Of a DNA stretch of 64,000 bases, positions 1-10,644 are shown piece by piece; positions within the stretch are counted from its first letter, which is position 1, and every line of letters begins with the position of its first letter. The DNA is from Codonopsis lanceolata (Eukaryota > Streptophyta > Magnoliopsida > Asterales > Campanulaceae), in NCBI GenBank assembly GCA_013146195.2, contig CM028377.1:24605980-24669979 (forward strand). The letters are read 5' to 3'. Below the pieces are notes generated by a model. The model saw nothing but the letters and a program-made list of their open reading frames with translations, was not told where the DNA came from and searched no databases. The position numbers were made by a program, and so were the translations under genes.

Positions 1-1361
1 CCATGACACATTACTGTACTTATCAATCGGGATTCCTTTAACAACGTTAATTTCATCCGTAGATTCTTCCTCCAATTCAGAGTAGCAAAATGAACTTTGA
101 GGTGTATCAATTTCTATGGACCCGCTACATATTTCTTCATCAATGTGATCTCCTATTTCAATAATGGCATTGAAATCACCGTAGGGAAGATACCTCATGC
201 ATTCAAGATAAATTGGCTGGAGGTTTTTTTATAAACAATCGGGCCGATTCAGATGGATCAGGTCTGTTTAAAGTCTGGGCAACTTTCTTTTTCTATCTGG
301 CTGCAAAGTCTGCAAAGGTTTTATTTTCCTTTTGGGTGCATGCCTCAAGATCTCTTTTATTTTTAGTGGTAGTATTGTCTTTATACCTTTTTAGAAATTC
401 CTCTGCTATTTGGTCCCAAATGCCCATGGTGCTATTATCTGCTAACATTAACCATTGCTTGGCAGCCCCTATCAAGGTAAGGTGGAAATTGGAGGCCATA
501 GCTTCGAAACTAGCCCCTCTTGACTGCATGCCAGTAGAATAAGATTTTAGGTTGGAGATAGGGCATCTAGTCCCATCAAATTTTTCTATGTCGGGCATTT
601 TGAATTTTAGGGTAGTATGGCTGAAGGTTGTAGCGCTAATGCCGTGTAGAAAATTCCCCTTTTTTTAGAATTTTGAGCACCATACTCTTTAGGTTCTCCA
701 TGTCTACCTCTATTTTGGTGGAAGGGGGTGCTGGGTTTTGGTATATGTTGGAAGGATTAGGAATAGCTGGGTTCATTCCTGGCTGCGGTATTTGGTAAGG
801 ATTTTGAGGAGGTATTTGGTAAGGATTTTGGTAAGGATTTTGAGGAGGTACGTTATTGATGGTTTCTGTCTGACGACTAGGATCATTGAAGGGTAAATAG
901 GTCGTTATTTGGCCTGGTTGGGTATAGCTTCTGGGGTCCATATGTGGGCTATTTTGGAGTGGATTGGTGATGGGAAATGGGAGGTCATTTTGATTCTGAT
1001 GGATATTGGTGATTGGGAAACGATATGGTGGGTATGGTGAGAAAGGGTTAAAATTCGGGTAATAGGAGTTTGGAGGAAAATTTGGATTTGGGGTGCTAGT
1101 GTTTGGTGGTAGGTTAGTGTTTGGTTGAGGATTTGGGTTTAGAGGAGCATGAGACGTGGATGCTTCTTGAGGGGTTATAGGGAAAGTAGTTCCCTCACCA
1201 CTGGGCCTTAGACCTTGTACGAGATTTGCCATCTGGCTCATTATGCGATCAACCTGTGCACCCAAATTTTGATATAACCACTGCTGCATGGCTGGAGTTG
1301 GAGCGTATCCGGGAGCCCCTGTATCAGTACCCACGGTAGACTGTTCATTTTCGGTGGCCAT
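1..1361 (-). pseudogene. Degenerate gag of element A
   Basis: The probable start is the ATG at 1361 (MATENEQ); an in-frame ATG at 1487 lies further upstream. A proline/asparagine-rich N-terminal part (about 240 residues) is followed by a Retrotrans_gag-like domain with the usual signature of aromatic and alanine positions (GAAKQW, then FLKRYKDN) and a segment resembling the post-capsid region. The gene is broken: a one-base frameshift lies near 620-640, a stop codon follows FADFAAR near 290, and another one-base shift lies near 225. Acidic linker sequence reads on to base 1. Gag would form the particle shell; this copy cannot make a full protein. Confidence 0.78.
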
Positions 1362-2451
1362 TTTGCCCAAATCTGTACTTTCTGAACTGATTCTGACCTT
1401 TTCTGTTTTGACCTCTATATCCTCTGATCTGACCTTTGTGTATGTATCCCGTATCAAACGACCGGTACTGTCTCTGCCTTTCCACACTCGGGCCAGGTTT
1501 CTGAGGAAAAGGGGTTGGAGGTATCAGAAGGGATTGGCTGAAGGCTTTTTGAATTCTGAGTACAGCGTGCCTTTATTATTAATATTTTTTATTATTATTC
1601 ATTTTCCCTACAATTGATTAGACAAGCACCTGCTTTGTTTTGACAGTCTCAGGACTATTCATAAAATAGTGGATTCTTTCTCCAGAGTATATGACCCTCG
1701 TATTCCACCTGCCTTTTGACTCCCCAAGATCGGACTGATCTCAGGCGAAGGACCTATACTCTTTCCGGGATCCACCATTCAAATGATCTAGATAGAATAT
1801 CATAAAAATTATTGGTCAACCCCGGTGGATGTTTTTGTTTTGCATTTTTTTTTTGCAACAGAGATTGGTCAATAATTTAAAGATATAAAAACCGATCGAT
1901 CAATGAAGTGTCCTGAGAAACTGTATGCAATTAACGTTGACTGATGCAGGGGGTAGGCTGGCCATGGTGTAGGGTAACAATTCAAAATATTTCTACGTGC
2001 GTGTGCATGTGTGCGGTATCTAAAAAGCAGCATAGTTTTTTTTTCTTTTTCAGATCTAAAGCAGTAAATAAAGCAGATATGATCCGTCTTTCTGTTCTTT
2101 GTGGATTTTCTCGGCTTATTTAGTTTGAGTCCTTGAAAGGACGACGCGAGCAAGCATAATGACCATTCAGATCAAGAAAAATAGAAAGAAAAGTGAGGAA
2201 TCTATCTATTCCTATTAATTATGCCAGAAATTCTATTTTATTCTTTTTTTAAATATTCGCAACGGTACCCGAAACGAAGCTGCTGCAAGTTTATGGTTAT
2301 GTGCACAAATATATATACAGATATATTAAAATGCAATATTTTAAAAGGCTAAATAAATATAATAAGCATATTTAGCCAAAAAATAAAAGAAAACTATTTT
2401 ATGAATATGAGTCTAGCTCTCCGTTTTTATTTTCTTTAAAATAAAAACAAC
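1362..2451 (-). other. Untranslated leader of element A
   Basis: This stretch lies between the primer binding site and gag. It is AT-rich with no convincing coding potential; the short ORFs on either strand have no recognisable domain. Long leaders are usual for Tat/Ogre elements. Confidence 0.5.
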
Positions 2452-2470
2452 GTCCCCAGCAGAGTCACCA
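2452..2470 (-). other. Primer binding site of element A (tRNA-Arg-like)
   Basis: On the minus strand the sequence after the LTR reads TGGTGACTCTGCTGGGGAC. It begins with TGG, the complement of a tRNA CCA end, and resembles the complement of plant tRNA-Arg 3' ends with a few mismatches. It lies one base after the LTR end, as expected for the minus-strand DNA primer site. Confidence 0.75.
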
Positions 2471-2471
2471 C

Positions 2472-3801
2472 TGTAAGTGCCCCAGATCTTATTTATCCCC
2501 CCTCTCGTTGATGAAAAGCGGGTGGTTTCAAAATAAACCTTTAAGGCGCGTGGAATACGCCAGACCTCATTGTGAACTCAAAATGATACAACAAAGTCGT
2601 CATTTTTATTTTAAGGAGAAATAAAGAAAAACCAAATGTAACCAGATTTGTAAATGGTTCGGAGGCTAAGTTACGAGGTAGGAAGTTGTTAGGCACCCAA
2701 CTCGCCCTTTCGGTCTCAAAATGATTTTTTTGGCTAAAATATGCTTTTATTACATTTATTTAGCGGATGAAATAAAGCATTTAAATAAAATATATCTGTA
2801 CATATATTATTACAACACTAGCCACAGCCTTCTTTCGGGAGTTACAAATACATTTATAAATATTTTGCCATAATAATTGACTCTTTTTAGTGCTATTTTT
2901 TAATAGAATTTCGGGCAGTACAACTGCTTATATTGCTTACATTTTGTTGATCTAAATAGAACTTTTATATAAAAACTTTAAAGAGGCTTACCTCTTGAAG
3001 TATGGGTGTGCTCGTTCGTCGCCCTTCAGAGATGAAGTCTTTTTTTTTTTGCCGGGATTCGGCAGTTGACCGCGAAAGTTGCTCGCGCCGGAACCGGACG
3101 GAGTAACTGCTTGCTTTTTTACTGTTTTTTGCTTGCGGTTGGCGGAATTTGAGCAGAGAAACTGCTTGACTTTTTTGCTGATTTGGCCTCTGAATTCGAG
3201 CAGAACAACTGCTTTCTTTGAGATTTTTGGATCGGAGGAATAGGGTGGAATCCTAGCGGGGTAGCTAGGCTTCACTTTGACAAGTTGGTTTTGTGTTTGG
3301 GGGAGATTTGACAGAGCTTCGAGGCTAGAGGAGGAAAAACTCTCACAGCGATCTCTCAAAACTCACAGCGGAGGCTTTTTAACTACGTGCGGTGTGTGAA
3401 AACTGTGTGCGTGACTGAGTGAATTCCTGAAGCCGGGGCCTTCTATTTATAGACTGGGAGAAGGCTTTCCTTTGTCGTTAAGTTTTATCATTCTGTGCTT
3501 CACCGACTTGTACAGTGCGCTTGAGAGATTGCACCAAAAGCAAAAAGCTACAGTGCATGGAACACTGTTTTGCGCCACCCATGGAGGGGGTGGGCACCGC
3601 GCCAAGAAGGGTTGTGGATGGCGCCAGGGTCCCTTTTTAGCCTCCTTTTTGACACTTTGGCCCCCTGAATTTCACTGTTTGCGAATCATGCCTTTTCTTT
3701 TGCATTTTTAACCCTATAACTTGACATTTGTTAGTGTTTAACAGGTCTTGATATCTCTTGTCAAGATTACATATCAGAGGTACGAAATTGAGGTGTCTAC
3801 A
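2472..3801 (-). repeat. 5' LTR of element A
   Basis: The LTR is 1330 bp, starts TGTAGACACC (minus strand, base 3801) and ends ACA at 2472. Its start and central part align with the LTR at 54142-55770 and the one at 59083-60892, including the AACAAATGTCAAGTT block after the start, the TATA box and a block that includes AACTCG. After a shared GACGACT/GGCGACTCT motif the three diverge, and this LTR ends about 300 bp earlier than the others. It is therefore a related but distinct family. Confidence 0.85.
3443..3451 (-). promoter_or_regulatory. TATA box of the element A LTR
   Basis: TATAAATAG on the minus strand, about 350 bp into the LTR. The LTRs at 54142 and 59083 have TATA boxes in the corresponding place. 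It would set the start of the genomic transcript (the U3/R border). Confidence 0.7.
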
Positions 3802-4734
3802 GTTATTTTTCTCGATTATTCTCTTTTTTACCTGAAAGAAATTTCTGCTCGTGAAAAAGGGTTGTGTTCGAGTGTGATGTTCAATTTCCATTTCGATTGT
3901 TACTTCATTGAGCTCGGTATATCCTTGCTCGATGGACAAAATAATGCATGGCCTATGGTGGGCTTGTTGAGTTCAAGAAGGTCGGGTGGCATCTTCAGCC
4001 GCCATGCTCGCAACAGCTTCATCAGCTCCCTCGAGTATAATGACTTCCCCTTCAGCCGCTGCTGTTTCCTCGGGCATTTCCGACAGTTAGGCTTTGTAGA
4101 TTTCAGTCATAAGATTAGCCACATTGTTTACTAAAAGTGCAGGGGGATTCCAGGCACGTAACCCTGTTTTGGCATCTTCCTCAGCAAGCAACCCCTACTC
4201 TTCCACACTATAAGGCATAAGGGAGTGGCCCTCCCGAATTTTGCGATCAAAAGGGGAGGCCGTACCCCAAGCAGCGAACACAGCAGGTGTGAGGTCAGGG
4301 AATTGGCTTGTGGCGGCTTGTCTTAAAATATGGTTCATGCCTTGGTTGTAGAATGGATACATGAGATCGTCGAAAGTCGAAGAGGCCTTGAAGTCTTCTA
4401 CTACGGTCAGTCTCTCTTTGACAATTTGACGTGCCATCTCCGACTTCAGTTCCTCTTCCCTGTTAGCAGCGTCTGAACGGGCTTCACTGAGCTCTTTAAG
4501 GAGTTTCTCCTCGGAGGTCTTGGCAAAGGCAAGATGGGCCTCGAGAGTTCTTTTCTCTTCCTCCACTTTCGACAGGTCGGTAACCTTAGTCATGACTTCT
4601 TCTTCGCTTGTTTTGAGCTCGGAGTACAGAGAGTTAACTTGCTTTTCCAATTGATTTTTTTCCTTGGTAAGGGAGTTGCAACTGGCAATTTTCTCGGTCA
4701 GTCGATCAAAGAGGATGGAGCTTTTGGTGGCTAT

Positions 4735-4818
4735 CTGGGAGTAAGACAATCAGTATCGCGAAATCCTGTGGGCAGTTGTTTAAGAATAGAGCAGACATAT
4801 GAAAATATTTCATTTTAC
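4735..4818 (-). other. Intron 2 of the element D aORF
   Basis: 84 bp, donor AGCGAG|GTAAAATG and acceptor CTTACTCCCAG|ATAG, phase 0. The preceding exon ends in Ile-Ser-Glu, as does the corresponding exon in element E, whose intron is 82 bp. Confidence 0.7.
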
Positions 4819-5387
4819 CTCGCTGATGTTTAGCCCAATTTTGCCAATCAGGACGCTGGAGGCTGTTCAAACGTTGCTCGCCGCGACATCAAGGTGACAT
4901 ACTCTCTTCAAAATCCCTTGCCCGCCAACAGCCCCGTAGTTGCCTCGCTCGAAGAGATTGACTTTTTTGCAGATAGGGCATATCTTCGATCTCTTTCACT
5001 AGCATGTCTGGTTTGGCGCTTGTACGTGACATTTTGAAGCCTTCTCTTTGGAATGACGGCACCAAGGTTCAGTGCGAAGAGGGGGCTTCTACTCGCGATC
5101 GAGTATGTCTTTCGGTGGGGATTTCCTCAACAGGTCTTTTCTTCTCTGCTAGAGCTTTGTTTTTTGTTCGGGTCAGGGAGGGAGGTTTGGCATGGCTACT
5201 TGTTGGTTTGACAACAGAAGTGGCTTGTTTTGTCTCTTCAAATTGTCTTTGCCCGCCCCGTGTAGTGGGCACGAAAGGAACTTTTGGGGGATGGACGGGC
5301 ACTTTTTCGCCAGCTCGGCCTCGCGGGCAGCTTTGACTTTCGTCTGGGCCTCTAGAAATTTCTTGGTGTCATTCAATCTCTTCTTGG

Positions 5388-5476
5388 CTACACAACATCA
5401 AAGCAGAATGTCAAAAAAAAAAAAAAAAAAAAAGAAAACAAAATCATTACTGAGCTTATGCAAGTATTAAAACTAC
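5388..5476 (-). other. Intron 1 of the element D aORF
   Basis: 89 bp, GTAGTTTTAA at the donor and GTTGTGTAG at the acceptor, in phase 1. The plus-strand poly(A) near 5410-5430 is the polypyrimidine tract in the sense direction. The matching intron in element E is 92 bp and also phase 1. Confidence 0.65.
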
Positions 5477-6705
5477 CATCATAGGTTGGGGTATAGCTCG
5501 TTCCAAGCTATTGGCAGTTAGGACAATCATCAGGAAATTTGAATCCGTGGCAACCTCCCCGGTAAGGATGGGGTTCTTCTTCGCCGGTCTCCACAAGGGG
5601 TTGAATTGAAGGGACAGTACGACAATGGATTCCGGCCTGGCGCAAATAAACGTTACTTTGGGTTAAGGCTTCCCAGTCGAACACAAAATCTTGCTTGCCC
5701 TTCCTTTCTTTCACATCCAGAACTTTCTTAATGTCTGAGAGCATTTTGTTCTCTCCTGCTTGGAATTGGTCTCGTGTGTATGTTGGGGCTTTTAATGGTT
5801 CGAGGTGGGAGGCAAAGGACCAGCAGATCCTGGACTCTACGAGTAGTATTTTTCTATCCCAGGCCTCAAACTTGTTTGGGCCCTCACTTAGAAATTTGAA
5901 GAAATGGGGGTTGGAACGACCAGCAATACGGTGGGTTTTTCAGGTCAATTTTAAAAAGAAAAAGTTTGCAGAACAAGAGCATATCAGGCTCATAGCCCAG
6001 TAGCCTGCAGGCGACAGTGTATGCGACCAAAAATCTGACAGTGGTCAGCGTCAGCTCACAGGGAAGCGCGTTGGTTATATTTAAGAACTCCCAGATAAAA
6101 GGATCTAAGGGTAACCTGAGCTCAACCAGGAAAAAATCGAAGTAAAAAACCATTTTATCGCCCTGGTCGACATGATCTTTGGGTTTGATGGTCAAGTCGA
6201 AGGCTTTAACACGGTAGTCTTAGGGATCAGTGCCCAAAGAATAGAACCATCCCATGATGTCCTCTTCGGTTTTGAACTTATCCCAGGTTACTTCCCAACT
6301 AGGATCCTCCTCCTCGTGGGCAATTTTCTTCCCTTTATGAGCGGCCTTGGTTCTAGGCACTAGGGAAATGTTGGTACTCGAAGAGGGCGATTTAAATTTC
6401 AGTTTCTCTTTGGTCTTCTCCTCGCCAGTTTCGTTTATAACTCCAACTTCTACACCCTCAATTTTAACAGTCTCAGTCACCTCCAAAGGTTCATTAGGGC
6501 CAGTCTTCTCTGAGTCCGGGCTCCTAGATGGATGACTAGTAAGTGCAAGGGTACAGGTACTTAGAGTCTCAATGATTTCAAGATCTGAGTCGATGTGCTC
6601 AAAACTTTGTTCTTCAACTTCAAAACTTTTTTCAGATTCTGTCGAGGCTCCATAATTGTAGTTGCGGCCTTCAACTTCAAATCCACGCTCTTCGCGGGAA
6701 AACAT

Positions 6706-7642
6706 CCTACAGGAATCGAGGAAGAAATGTCAATTCCTGCCCGTGTAAACACTAATGGTGGGCAGGTGAAACCCTTGTTTGGGATTATGCAATTTGAGCC
6801 AATGAGCAGGGCACCAGTTGGGGGTTTTCCTCGATTCCTATCTAGTGTGGGTCGGTGCGAAAATCAGAGGATAGACAAGATGAAGTCAGAGTCTTGTTCG
6901 AAATTTTTTGTGAAGACCGTGAAGTGAATAGACCGGAGGAGTTCGAGAAGAATGTGGGTCATGACAATTAACACAAATTGAAATAGTAAATTAAAGGAAG
7001 AGATTGGGTGTCAGACGCCCGATTTTTTCATCAGAATGGTTTTCAGATCGTAACCAAGTAGTCATCATATGCCCAGCCAGCATCATCGAATCCCAAAATT
7101 AGGGTTCTAGCGACGAAAAAAAAACAGGAATTGCAGTTCATAAACAGGGAGTTAAGACAAGAAATACCTGGTGATTTCGGCTTTGACGTTCGGTTTCTTC
7201 GCTTTGGTTGAATACACTGGAAAATTGGAAATTTGATTTAAGATTCTCCAAGTGTGGGGGTTCTTCAGTTGCAGAACTTGCCAAGGAACGTTCTAGTGGA
7301 GGAAAGGTTCAAATTGAGGGTTATTTCCGTTTTTATGGAGGGGTTAATTGTCATGGGGCAAAAATCGAGGTAGTCGTCTGAAATCATTACGGTACGAGAA
7401 ACGAGGTGTCACATTAAATGATGCCTCGGGACATGGGTATGCAGGAGGGTAAGAGGCGACAGGAGATGGCATGTCCCTTCAGTGCCTAGCACATCTTAGG
7501 CTGGCATCCACTGATAGCATTTGGCCCCGGTACAAATCATTTGTAAATGGATAAAATGAACCAAGTCTTGCAACGACCAGACTTCGAGGGAGTTCCAAGT
7601 TCTTTTGCTCCTCACTCCGAGCATGTGTGCTCCCCAGACAAG
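6706..7642 (-). promoter_or_regulatory. Upstream region of the element D aORF
   Basis: No ORF on either strand here has a recognisable domain. On the minus strand a TATA-like CATAAAAA lies at 7330-7337. A possible donor (CACCAG|GTATTT, near 7170) and the acceptor TTCCTGTAG|G directly before the aORF ATG would make a 5' UTR intron. These signals are weaker than those of the coding introns and are inferred from position. Confidence 0.4.
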
Positions 7643-7656
7643 GAGCAGGGGGCCAC
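7643..7656 (+). other. Polypurine tract of element D
   Basis: GAGCAGGGGGCCAC directly precedes TGAGCTGCCC. Element E has almost the same arrangement (AGTAGGGGGCCAC before TGAAAGG). It is the expected plus-strand DNA primer site and fixes the start of the 3' LTR. Confidence 0.65.
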
Positions 7657-8360
7657 TGAGCTGCCCGGCCCAAGCATTGGTCACGTGCACAGCACGCCCT
7701 TCTCGTCTACAAGCAAAGCACGTGCATTCTTCATGATTTAAGTCCAATTATTAAACTAGCAGCGCTCAGCCTGCGAATTATTTTGCCCTCAAATGAGCAT
7801 TTTTACCCCAGAAGCCTGGGGGCCCGGTATGTTGCGAGTAAGGGCTTAATTTACAGCGAGCAAGGCTTCAAATATGCAGCAAGCAAGGTTTAAACGAGCG
7901 AGCTCGCCATACTCGATAACTCAGTAACAGTTGTCTAAGACGTGGGTGGTACGGTTACCTCCAGGAAACTTGCCACCACGTTTATGATGTGACTGTTCGA
8001 TTGAACGTGACCTTTAATGTGCCCGCTTTATACGCTCAAACATTCAATGAGTAGTTAACTCAGTACTCCAGTAAAACTATAAAAACCCCTCAAGACGAAG
8101 GAAGGAGGTATGTGATTTCTTAACTAAGGCTAAAGTTTGTCAAATTGCTTACTCAAACTGAGTGATAACTGATTCATACGTTAAAGTGCATTTGCAAGGT
8201 AAGTCTCTGTCAAATTTACGGTTGGTGTTTGCTTTTCAGGATTGGGCCTTGAAGGTTTTGGATAAAATAAAAAATCAAATATCCAATTTATTAAGCCCAA
8301 TGTGTTCGAGAATAATTTTGCACGCATCATATCTATTGTTTTTATTAATTGTGAGATGAT
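7657..8360 (+). repeat. 3' LTR of element D (right end approximate)
   Basis: The start TG at 7657 follows a polypurine tract. A TATA box (CTATAAAAAC, about 8078-8085) lies about 420 bp in, close to the 407 bp spacing in the 5' LTR of element E. By the same comparison the LTR should end near 8360, but no clear CA end or duplication was found. AAGGTAAGT near 8200 is a donor-like site in the downstream part. Confidence 0.55.
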
Positions 8361-8597
8361 AGAAAAAGTTAACATTTATTGATTTGACACCTAGTGCATT
8401 AAAAAACAAACTTACTTAAAATTAACGATTTCTCAAAATTCATATAAAATGAGCATGGACACTTTTTTTAGGAAAGTAGTACACGGTTTGAGCAACCATT
8501 GCCGCTGTTTCAGTCTAGCACACTGTTATGACTTATGACATGAGACCTTGACAGCTTGACATATCAATGCTCACCAACCACAACAGACCAATTAAGG
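8361..8597. other. Intergenic stretch without recognisable features
   Basis: AT-rich sequence between the presumed end of element D and Pack-MULE 1. No coding potential or repeat structure seen. Confidence 0.5.
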
Positions 8598-8606
8598 CCA
8601 CGTAAG

Positions 8607-9455
8607 GGGATAATTGTATAAAAAATCCTACCTATTTTAAGTATTGTAAATTGAACCCTGACAATTGTTTATAGGCTTATTGAAATTCAGTCTATTTTTT
8701 ATGTTTCAATTAGAACCCTCCGTCCATTTAATCCGTTAAATGGTAACGGTTTGATGAGTAGGATGCCAACGTGACATCCTGCGTGGCCAATTTTATTTCA
8801 TTATAAACCTTGAACAAATTTTATAATTTCATAAAAAACCCTAAAATTTATTTTCACCAAATAAAGTCTTAAAATTTAAAATAAATAGTTATTTATATAC
8901 CAATTTCATTTTAAGAAAATAAATTTATTTTTTTTTAGAAAATATGGCTCAAAATATGATGCAAGTTTCAATTAGTATTTAATATTTAATACACATCCGA
9001 TCATAAATAATCATCATGTTTGATTTCACACACAAATTAAGAAAAACAAATTATCTCTATTATAATATTGGTATAATTTGTATAAAGTATTTATTTAATA
9101 TGTAATATTTTAATAAAAATTAAAAATTAATATATTTGTTTTAAAATTTATTTGTAACATTTAATATTATGTTTAAAACTATAATTTTAAATTATAAATT
9201 TTCTTAAAGAAGTTAAAAACTAATTAAAGTAAAATTTGTTACCCATTTGATATTTTAGAAAATTTTAAATTATAGTTGTTTAAAAAAGGATTAAATAATT
9301 ATTTGGTTCCTGAACTATACACAAAATATGCATTTGGTCCCACTGTTTTTTTTTAAAAAAATGTGTTTGGTCCTTAAACTCGATTTTTGTTAAGAGACTC
9401 CCCCTTTACGGGGTTACTGTGAGATTTTTCATCTATATTTATTTTAAATTCCAAA
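8607..9455 (+). repeat. Left TIR of Pack-MULE 1
   Basis: About 850 bp, matching 10645-11493 in reverse complement with scattered substitutions. The inner border is approximate: similarity fades near 9450 after a shared TTTTTC(A/G)TCTATATTTA block. Confidence 0.88.
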
Positions 9456-9812
9456 TAATTTACCATTACATTTTAGGGCATCTTATGAAGATTGAAACCA
9501 GATCTCCTTCTTCTCCCAACATGAAGATCGAGTAGGAATTGGTTAACTTTAGTATCAGACAACGATCTCCCTCTCTCTCTATCTCATCTCTTACGTTACA
9601 ATCTCCCAAAATCCGCCATAGCCCTAGCTCCATCACTCCTCCCCTCGCCAACTTCAAGCCCAGATCCGGCTCCCATTTCCTCCATCTCTGGCGCATCTCC
9701 ACCATAGCCGCCAGCCTCCTTGGATTTCTTTCGCCGACCCCAAATTCGCCATATCCCCAAGTGACTTCCCTCCTTCCCCGGCCAAAACCCCCATCTACCA
9801 TCGATCTTTCAT

Positions 9813-9817
<5 letters not shown>

Positions 9818-9846
<29 letters not shown>
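9818..9846 (+). repeat. (CT)n microsatellite in Pack-MULE 1
   Basis: An uninterrupted run of CT dinucleotides next to the end of the importin-5 similarity. Confidence 0.85.
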
Positions 9847-9848
<2 letters not shown>

Positions 9849-9854
9849 CGCTTG

Positions 9855-10562
9855 AGATCTGTTTCCATCATCAATGGCAACAAATTCTGAAACTTTTCCC
9901 ACTCTGATGCCTTCTCCAAACACTGAATAAAATTAACTGACGCTCCCAACGCCGTGATTCTAAAGTCTGGATTCACACACGTCGCCAAACACCCCGAAAA
10001 CACAGAATGTAAAGTATCTCAGATACGGAATTAGGGTTTCCCCAATATACTGAGCCAATTGAGTGAAAATTAGCAACACGTTCTCCTTATGCTTAGGATT
10101 GTCAGAACTAATGTGATTGAACATAAACGGCAACGACTCGGCCGACCATTTCGAGGGCAAGGCGGCGAACTTCGGATCTGATGTCGCATAGCTTTTTAGT
10201 GATGATTTTGTTGGATTCGTTGATGATGGCATTGAGGAGAGCCGATTTGAGGGTTGACTGGGTGGTGAGAGAGAGGGAAGGATATATAGATAGGAATCAT
10301 CACGTGTGAGGAGCTTGCGGAGGAGGATGGCAGAAATGGTGTGTGCCTCGGGGTGTGGGGAGGAGTGAAGGAGGTGGGAGAGCTTGAGAGAGAGGGTGAT
10401 GGGGTGGGTTTGTTTACAGAGGTTGAAGAGGGCTTCGGCTTCGGAACGCTGGTCATTGGCGACGGACATGAGGTGGGAGATTAAGGTTTCGAAGAGAGCT
10501 TGGTCGGGGCCGAGGATGGTGACGATTTATGTGAGTTGGAGTTGAGTTGGAACGGCCGCCAT
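9855..10562 (-). pseudogene. Captured 5' fragment of importin-5 (karyopherin beta-3)
   Basis: On the minus strand an ATG at 10562 opens a frame with features typical of the N-terminus of plant importin-5 (IPO5/RanBP5-like nuclear import receptors): LGPDQALFETLISHLMSV, RSEAEALFNLCKQTHP, ISAILLRKLLTRDDSY and LAQYIGETL, then in another frame VNFIQCLEKAS. Codon 12 is a stop (10527-10529), a frameshift or deletion lies near 10200-10260, and the tail changes frame near 10030. Only about 190 residues of a protein that is usually about 1100 long are present, all inside the TIRs. It is a transduplicated gene piece, not a working receptor. Confidence 0.82.
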
Positions 10563-10644
10563 GGTTGTGGAATGGGGGAATTGGAAATGATGACTGGAGG
10601 GAGGACAAGGAAGCTGAATGTCAGCAACATCTCTATTTAAGGGC

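Larger units (their letters stand above)
1..3801 (-). mobile_element. Element A: 5' part of a Tat/Ogre-like Ty3/Gypsy retrotransposon
   Basis: The element reads right to left: 5' LTR (2472-3801), primer binding site (2452-2470), leader (about 1362-2451), then gag up to the window edge. Its pol and 3' LTR must lie to the left of this window. The LTR starts at 3801 inside sequence homologous to the spacer downstream of integrase in element B (about 58150-58340), so A inserted into an older Tat element (D). The flank 3802-3806 (GTTAT) should be its target site duplication; the other copy is outside the window. The tRNA-Arg-like primer site and the Gag type fit the Tat/Ogre lineage. Confidence 0.8.
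4195..6705 (-). pseudogene. Antisense ORF (aORF) of element D, three coding exons, broken
   Basis: Exon 1 (6705-5477) begins at an ATG just after an acceptor-like TTCCTGTAG. It has an acidic, Ser/Thr-rich N-terminus and then a globular domain with LPLDPFIWEFL (about 6105), resembling the Pfam 'putative gypsy type transposon' domain known from antisense ORFs of Grande/Retand-type elements. Intron 1 is 5388-5476 and intron 2 is 4735-4818, both GT-AG. Exon 3 (4734-4195, 180 codons) is a long coiled coil ending in a conserved C-terminal segment (GMNHILRQ) also found in element B (GVNHVLRQ at 58900). Breaks include a stop at 6220-6222, a frameshift near 5950, a stop near 5508 and a shift with a stop near 4870-4960. 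Molecular function is unknown. Confidence 0.7.
3802..8360 (+). mobile_element. Element D: 3' half of a Tat-lineage Ty3/Gypsy element
   Basis: The left part is the spacer normally found after integrase: 3802-4190 resembles 58150-58380 in element B, with repeated CTCGATTATTCTC and CATGAAAAAGGGTTG blocks. Then come a long antisense ORF (4195-6705), its upstream region, a polypurine tract at 7643-7656 and a 3' LTR from 7657. gag, protease, RT and integrase would lie left of element A, outside the window. The right end is not clear; 8360 is an estimate from the TATA-to-end distance in element E. No TSD could be identified. Confidence 0.72.

Noticed and set aside
213..542. Plus-strand ORF of 109 codons
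   Set aside because: It is the reverse-strand shadow of the element A gag frame, which shows clear Gag motifs.
1288..1617. Plus-strand ORF opposite the gag N-terminus
   Set aside because: Shadow of the minus-strand proline-rich Gag region; no domain of its own.
5410..5430. Poly(A) run as the tail of a retroposed gene
   Set aside because: It falls inside intron 1 of the antisense ORF, where in sense orientation it is a pyrimidine tract; no retroposed sequence or target duplication adjoins it.
9539..9907. Plus-strand ORF inside Pack-MULE 1
   Set aside because: Partly the complement of the importin-5 fragment and partly a CT repeat; no protein family recognised.
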